Positions 58,284 to 64,000 of a stretch of 64,000 bases of DNA are shown here, piece by piece; the stretch's first letter is position 1, and each line of letters begins with the position of its first letter. The notes below the pieces were generated by a model. The model saw only the letters and a list, made by a program, of their open reading frames with translations. It had not been told where the DNA came from and searched no databases. Origin of the DNA: Streptococcus iniae. GTDB taxonomy: Bacteria; Bacillota; Bacilli; Lactobacillales; Streptococcaceae. Location of the stretch: the NCBI RefSeq assembly GCF_030732225.1, contig NZ_CP132230.1:2103001-2167000 (forward strand), written 5' to 3'. Both the position numbers and the translations under genes were made by a program.

Positions 58284-59378
58284 ATGTGGATTGAAGAACT
58301 GCACCTCAAACATTACAGGAATTATCACGACATTTCTGCCACATTCTCACCTAGCCTCAATATTTTTATTGGCAATAACGCTCAAGGGAAAACAAATTTC
58401 CTAGAAGCAATTTATTTTCTTGCCCTAACGAGAAGTCACAGAACACGAACTGACAAAGAACTCATTCAATTTAATCAAGTTGACTTTAGACTCACAGGTA
58501 AAATAAAACGGCTGAATGGTTCTGCCCAACTTGACATTAGTCTAACAGATAAAGGAAGAATTACAAAAATTAATTCTCTCAAACAAGCTAAGTTATCCGA
58601 TTATATTGGTACCATGATGGTTGTTCTTTTTGCACCAGAAGATTTACAATTGGTTAAAGGCTCCCCTAGTTTACGACGTAAATTTATTGATATTGATTTA
58701 GGACAAATCAAGCCTATTTATTTATCTGATTTATCACAATACAACCATGTATTAAAGCAACGAAATGCCTATTTAAAAGCAAACAGTTCTATTGATAGTC
58801 ACTTTATAGCTGTTTTAGATGAACAATTAGCACATTATGGTAGTCGTGTTATTGAGCAACGTCTTGATTTTATTCAACAACTTAATCAAGAAGCTTGTAA
58901 ACACCATCAAGCAATCTCAAACAATTTGGAGCAACTAAATATGACTTATCAATCATCAATAACCTTTGATGACCAAACAGATATTAAGAGTCATTTTGTT
59001 AAAGCATTGGAAAAAAATAGAGATCGTGATATTTATCGAAAAAATACAAGTGTTGGACCCCATAGAGATGATATAACATTTTTTATTAATGATATGGATG
59101 CTAATTTTGCTAGCCAAGGACAACACCGTAGTTTAATTTTATCATTAAAAATGGCTGAAGTAAGCCTAATGAAAAATCTAACAGGTGATAATCCAATTCT
59201 CTTACTAGATGATGTTATGAGTGAACTTGATAACACCCGTCAAACCAGATTGTTGGAAACAGTTATCAAAGAAAATGTGCAAACTTTTATCACAACAACA
59301 AGTTTAAATCATTTATCTGATTTACCTGATAATATAAAAACATTTACTGTAACTCAAGGGAGCATAAAAACAGACTAA
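58284..59378 (+). CDS. recF: DNA replication and repair protein RecF
   Basis: A 364-residue ABC-type ATPase that loads RecA at single-stranded gaps. Walker [10 protein letters not shown], signature part [16 protein letters not shown], and Walker [13 protein letters not shown]. Length is normal. A short hairpin (59371-59386) overlaps the stop codon and a terminator-like structure follows. Confidence 0.96.
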   Translation: MWIEELHLKHYRNYHDISATFSPSLNIFIGNNAQGKTNFLEAIYFLALTRSHRTRTDKELIQFNQVDFRLTGKIKRLNGSAQLDISLTDKGRITKINSLKQAKLSDYIGTMMVVLFAPEDLQLVKGSPSLRRKFIDIDLGQIKPIYLSDLSQYNHVLKQRNAYLKANSSIDSHFIAVLDEQLAHYGSRVIEQRLDFIQQLNQEACKHHQAISNNLEQLNMTYQSSITFDDQTDIKSHFVKALEKNRDRDIYRKNTSVGPHRDDITFFINDMDANFASQGQHRSLILSLKMAEVSLMKNLTGDNPILLLDDVMSELDNTRQTRLLETVIKENVQTFITTTSLNHLSDLPDNIKTFTVTQGSIKTD

Positions 59379-59434
59379 GTAGTCTGCTTCAAAGCTTATC
59401 AATCATATTTAGAGATTAACTAAACTATAAAGAA

Positions 59435-59536
59435 AAACTCTTAAAAACACTGTTATATCAGTTTTTTACTTATCTAAGAAGAAAATTGTCCAAAATGGAT
59501 GTTTTCTTCAATCTAATCAGATTAAATAGTCTGCTT
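59435..59536. repeat. Composite repeat element downstream of recF, copy B
   Basis: Contains AAACTC, ACTGTTATATCAGTTTTTTA (a terminator-like hairpin for recF), then the core 59478-59514 that matches 8612-8648 at 34 of 37 bases, and a final CAGATTAAATAGTCTG palindrome. It shares motif order with copy A at 8541-8668. Confidence 0.6.
59440..59468 (+). terminator. Probable recF terminator
   Basis: AAAACACTG/CAGTTTT stem (one bulge) then TTTTTTAC, about 60 bases after the recF stop. Confidence 0.55.
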
Positions 59537-59537
59537 T

Positions 59538-60404
59538 TTATGCTTTAACGAAACCTAACAAAATAGCTCCAATTACAAAGCATGAAATCCCAATAATTAC
59601 CCATTTCATTTCTTTCTTTGTTTTAGTCTCTCCAAGAAATAAAATACCACCAATAATTGAAATAATAGCTCCAAGTTGTGAAAAACTAAAAGCAATTGCT
59701 AGCCCCGCTTTTGCTGCAGCTTGAAGCATAAAAATATTACCAATGCCCCAAAGTATTCCAACTAAACTATTTTTTATGACTAAAGTATCAAAACTTAGTT
59801 TGAAGGACATAAATAGTGCGGCACCAAATACCATACCAAATGCCATAGGAAGTAGAACTGATAGAAAATCAAATTTCATAATATTATTAAATAAAACAAC
59901 ATATGAAACATAACCAATGGTTGAATAGGTTAACGATTGAAAACCTTTAGTATACTCAGATAATTGGTGTTTTTCTTCCTGTAAGTGGTTATCTTTCTTA
60001 CTTGAAAAATAAAAACCAATAATTAATAACATTAATGCTAAAGAACCAAAGATAAATTGAAATGGTCGTGTCCATTCATGAAATGCAAAAACACCTACTA
60101 AACTTCCCAAAACAAGCTGTGATCCACTGGACAAAGGGTTTGCAACAGAAACACCCATGTATTTCATAGCATAAAACTGGCCAGTCTGACCTACAGACCA
60201 TAAGAATCCACCAAGAAAACCAAAAATCCATAAGGTCATTGACATCTCAGGTCTTACAACAGACCAAACAACTGTAGCAAAAAGCAAAGACCCAAGTGTC
60301 ATCCCAAATGTTTGTTGACTAGGGCTTCCTCCTATCTTGTTACTAACAAATCCAATGCTTCCCCATGCAAACATAGGTACTAAAGCAAGTAATATACCTT
60401 CCAA
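59538..60404 (-). CDS. GRP-family sugar permease, GlcU-like
   Basis: A 288-residue ten-helix membrane protein. The segments LVPMFAWGSIGFVSNKIGGS, YMGVSVANPLSSGSQLVLGS and GILWGIGNIFMLQAAAKAGL are typical of GlcU/RbsU family sugar/H+ importers. Substrate is probably glucose, but not proved; several Lactobacillales carry such genes as a PTS-independent uptake route. A 40-bp palindrome lies between its promoter and start. Confidence 0.88.
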   Translation of the reverse strand: MEGILLALVPMFAWGSIGFVSNKIGGSPSQQTFGMTLGSLLFATVVWSVVRPEMSMTLWIFGFLGGFLWSVGQTGQFYAMKYMGVSVANPLSSGSQLVLGSLVGVFAFHEWTRPFQFIFGSLALMLLIIGFYFSSKKDNHLQEEKHQLSEYTKGFQSLTYSTIGYVSYVVLFNNIMKFDFLSVLLPMAFGMVFGAALFMSFKLSFDTLVIKNSLVGILWGIGNIFMLQAAAKAGLAIAFSFSQLGAIISIIGGILFLGETKTKKEMKWVIIGISCFVIGAILLGFVKA

Positions 60405-60423
60405 AATTTCTCCTTTACATCAA

Positions 60424-60463
60424 ATTGACAACAAATTTACATTTAAGTAAAGATGTTGTCAAT
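60424..60463. promoter_or_regulatory. 40-bp palindrome before the GlcU-like gene, candidate operator
   Basis: Outer arms ATTGACAACA (60424-60433) and TGTTGTCAAT (60454-60463) are perfect; inside, TTTAC and GTAAA continue the symmetry. It lies between the promoter (-10 at 60489-60494) and the ATG, inside the transcribed leader, where a bound repressor could block transcription. Confidence 0.6.
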
Positions 60464-60488
60464 GTTATTTTATATATCTGGGAAATAT

Positions 60489-60516
60489 ATTATATCAAAA
60501 ACTCACAAATAAACAA
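60489..60516 (-). promoter_or_regulatory. Promoter of the GlcU-like gene
   Basis: TTGTTT (60511-60516), 16-base spacer, TATAAT (60489-60494) with a TGA extension. Confidence 0.65.
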
Positions 60517-60527
60517 GATAAGTTTAC

Positions 60528-60565
60528 AAAAAAGTAGTTCTATTAGTCAATAGAACTACTTTTTT
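60528..60565. terminator. Terminator of guaB
   Basis: AAAAGTAGTTCTATT/AATAGAACTACTTTT stem, 4-base loop, followed by TTTTTT on the minus strand. Confidence 0.9.
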
Positions 60566-60580
60566 TATATGTCATGATGA

Positions 60581-62113
<1,533 letters not shown>

Positions 62114-62124
62114 TTATTGTTACT

Positions 62125-62152
62125 ATCATATCATGCCATAGACATTTGTCAA
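62125..62152 (-). promoter_or_regulatory. guaB promoter
   Basis: TTGACA (62147-62152), 16-base spacer, TATGAT (62125-62130). Confidence 0.8.
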
Positions 62153-62221
62153 CAAATTATATTCAATTTTTTCAAGAAGAATTTAATAACTCACTTTTTA
62201 TTTTATTACTTACTTTTAATA

Positions 62222-62259
62222 CAAAAAAACTCTTTTTTCCAGTAAACTAGAAAAAAGAG
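62222..62259 (-). terminator. Terminator of trpS
   Basis: CTCTTTTTTC/GAAAAAAGAG stem, 10-base loop, TTTTTTTG following on the minus strand. Confidence 0.85.
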
Positions 62260-62315
62260 GATATTTTAACGAGGTCTATTTTGACCTTTCATTTTCTTAA
62301 ATTACCAGCCTAGTG

Positions 62316-63338
62316 TTAGAAGTAGTTGATTCCCATGGCACTTTTAACTTCTGATAGGGTTTGTGCTGCAACAGCTTGCGCTTTTTGACTGCCTTTTTCA
62401 AGCATATTAAACACTTCACCCATATCATTAGCATATTCTAGACGACGTTGACGGATTGGTTCTAGTTCACGTTCCAAAATATCCAATAAATAACGTTTTG
62501 TTTTAACATCCCCTAAGCCACCATTTTGATAATGTTCTTTCATTTCTTGAATGGTCTTTTGATCTTCATCTCTACCGAAAATATCAAGATAATGGAAAAC
62601 CATATTGCCTTCAATTTGGCCTGGATCTTCTACACGAATATGATTAGGATCTGTATACATACTCATCACTTTCTTACGAACGGTATCGGCATCATCACAA
62701 AGATAAATACCATTTCCTAAAGATTTTGACATTTTTGCATTCCCATCAAGTCCTGGAAGACGACCAGCTGCCTCGTTACTTGGGTAGATACCTTCTGGCT
62801 CAACTAAAACATCTGTCTTATAGGTGTGATTAAAGCTTCTTACAATTTCTCGTGTTTGTTCAATCATTGGTTTTTGATCATTTCCAACGGGAACAAGGTT
62901 AGCTTTAAAAGCTGTAATATCAGCTGCTTGAGATATGGGATAAACCAAGAATCCTGACGGAATACTCTCTCCAAATCCTTTTTGAGCAATTTCTGATTTT
63001 ACTGTAGGATTACGTTCTAAACGAGCTAATGATACAAGATTCATATAATACATTGTCAATTCTGCTAATTCTGGAATTTGACTCTGAATAAAAATAGTTG
63101 ATTGATTAGGCTCAAGTCCTACAGATAAATAGTCCAAAGCAACATTACCGATAGACTCTTTAATTAAGGCAGATTCCTTTGCATGGTCAGTCAATGCTTG
63201 TTGATCAGCAAGAAAAACAAACATATTATAATGGTTTTCATTTTGAAGAAGAACCCTATTTTTTAAACTACCAACATAATGGCCTAGATGGAGTTTTCCT
63301 GTTGGTCTATCACCTGTTAAAATAATTGGTTTTGTCAT
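62316..63338 (-). CDS. trpS: Tryptophanyl-tRNA synthetase
   Basis: A 340-residue class I synthetase. HIGH motif in [20 protein letters not shown] and KMSKS motif in [17 protein letters not shown] lies 7 bases before the ATG. It is controlled by the T-box leader upstream, which should open expression when uncharged tRNA-Trp builds up. Confidence 0.97.
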   Translation of the reverse strand: MTKPIILTGDRPTGKLHLGHYVGSLKNRVLLQNENHYNMFVFLADQQALTDHAKESALIKESIGNVALDYLSVGLEPNQSTIFIQSQIPELAELTMYYMNLVSLARLERNPTVKSEIAQKGFGESIPSGFLVYPISQAADITAFKANLVPVGNDQKPMIEQTREIVRSFNHTYKTDVLVEPEGIYPSNEAAGRLPGLDGNAKMSKSLGNGIYLCDDADTVRKKVMSMYTDPNHIRVEDPGQIEGNMVFHYLDIFGRDEDQKTIQEMKEHYQNGGLGDVKTKRYLLDILERELEPIRQRRLEYANDMGEVFNMLEKGSQKAQAVAAQTLSEVKSAMGINYF

Positions 63339-63360
63339 TTTTTATCTCCTTTTTTACATT

Positions 63361-63607
63361 AAAAAACTCACACGTCGTCGACATGTGAGGGCGTCATTAC
63401 TTGTGAATACGCGGTACCACCTCAATTAACATTAATCATTAATGTTATCTCATCTTTTCCAAAAGAAAAAGTGCACGATAAGGGGTGCCAAACCTGAAAG
63501 ATATGGGTTACTTTCATGAAATAATTAGTCCATTCATTCTTTAATGTTACTAACTCTCAGCATCCGTTAGCTCTCTATAAACACATAAAAAATTACTCTT
63601 CTAATTT
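63361..63607 (-). ncRNA. T-box riboswitch of trpS
   Basis: The leader on the minus strand carries the T-box sequence (TTGAGGTGGTACCGCG, 63410-63427), upstream stem I with a likely specifier UGG at 63530-63532 in GAATGGAC, and a terminator CTCACATGTCG/CGACGTGTGAG (63367-63389) followed by TTTTTT. The UGG codon matches tryptophan and the downstream trpS. Uncharged tRNA-Trp binding would switch terminator to antiterminator. Confidence 0.9.
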
Positions 63608-63613
63608 AGCATC

Positions 63614-63642
63614 ATTTTATGAAATTTTACTTTATTTGTCAA
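63614..63642 (-). promoter_or_regulatory. trpS T-box promoter
   Basis: TTGACA (63637-63642), 17-base spacer, TAAAAT (63614-63619) on the minus strand. Confidence 0.8.
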
Positions 63643-63669
63643 GTTTATCAGTATTTTATGAAATAATAC

Positions 63670-63699
63670 TTGACTCTAGGACTCCATATAAGAGATAAT
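63670..63699 (+). promoter_or_regulatory. Promoter of yitT-like paralogue 4
   Basis: TTGACT (63670-63675), 18-base spacer, GATAAT (63694-63699). Confidence 0.6.
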
Positions 63700-63736
63700 A
63701 ATTTCTAATCAGTTGGGATTTAAGGAGATAAAGGAA

Positions 63737-64000
63737 ATGAAAGATAAAGTAGTAGCTTTTTTAAATGTAACCATTGGATCATTTATCACAGCTATTGGTT
63801 TCAATACAATGTTGGTTCATAATAATATTGCTTCTGGAGGAATGGTTGGGATTTCTGTTGTTATGAAGCAACTATTTGGTATTAGTCCCTCACTCTTTCT
63901 GATGCTAAGTAATATTCCTTTATTGTTATTGTGTTACTTCTTTTTAGGAAAACAAACCTTTATTAAAACACTCTATGGTTCATGGATTTATCCTATTGCA
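63737..64000 (+). CDS. YitT-family membrane protein, paralogue 4, 3' part missing
   Basis: Only the first 88 codons are inside the window. MKDKVVAFLNVTIGSFITAI, then NTMLVHNNIASGGMVGISVV and LFLMLSNIPLLLLCYFFLGK follow the YitT/DUF161 pattern of the three copies at 21-24 kb. AAGGAG precedes the ATG. It is divergent from trpS. Confidence 0.8.
   Translation, partial: MKDKVVAFLNVTIGSFITAIGFNTMLVHNNIASGGMVGISVVMKQLFGISPSLFLMLSNIPLLLLCYFFLGKQTFIKTLYGSWIYPIA

Overview
The window is low-GC Firmicute DNA from a pyogenic-group Streptococcus, probably close to S. uberis, S. parauberis, S. iniae or S. agalactiae; the species cannot be fixed from sequence alone. Evidence is the streptococcal gene order (spx-recA-cinA-tag-ruvA-lmrP-mutL-mutS-argR/argS; aspS-hisS/rpmF-rpmG; rodZ-pgsA-ecfA1A2T; M16 peptidase pair/yaaA-recF; guaB-trpS), a com-box (TACGAATA) in front of cinA-recA, and strong TTGACA/TATAAT and TGn-extended -10 promoters. 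The recF-guaB-trpS end suggests that the right side lies near the replication origin.

Layout. 1-3.6 kb: nrdD (cut by the left edge) with an NrdR-like box pair, then a polytopic membrane protein. 3.6-6.4 kb: ferrous iron operon feoA-feoB plus a 46-residue FeoB-associated protein. 6.5-8.1 kb: ireB-ruvX-UPF0473, then spx. 8.1-8.7 kb: a geneless, hairpin-rich stretch. 8.7-19.1 kb: DNA repair and recombination block (recA, cinA, tag, ruvA, lmrP, mutL, mutS, a ylbF-like gene, argR), divergent from argS. 21-24 kb: three YitT-family paralogues, with a fourth at the right edge. 24-27.9 kb: aspS and hisS, divergent from rpmF-rpmG. 27.9-29.3 kb: an intact IS3/IS150-group insertion sequence lying in the loop of the rpmG terminator.

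29.5-38.7 kb is the accessory part: an XRE/membrane-protein pair, a SaeRS-like two-component system next to a small secreted repeat protein, an XRE-TPR regulator, a Nudix hydrolase, a TetR/CDF zinc-efflux-like pair with a palindromic operator, a DUF368 (PopT-type) undecaprenyl phosphate translocase, a DUF1304/TetR pair and a 35-residue membrane peptide. 38.9-50.1 kb is core: rpsD with its leader, veg, dnaC, rplI, gdpP, mnmG, nudix, mnmA, the serine dehydratase genes and a HAD phosphatase. 50.2-59.4 kb: an SLT-type secreted protein, the ECF transporter energizing module, pgsA, rodZ, two M16 peptidase homologues, yaaA and recF. 59.5-64 kb: a glucose-uptake permease with a 40-bp palindrome, guaB, and trpS under a T-box riboswitch with a UGG specifier.

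Most promising for follow-up: the kinase/regulator/secreted-repeat-protein locus at 30.4-32.9 kb; a leader ORF that appears to supply translation initiation for hisS; the IS in a terminator loop; and a repeat element shared by the recA and recF downstream regions. No tRNA, rRNA, CRISPR array or prophage was seen. All functional calls are by reading the sequence; no database search was run.
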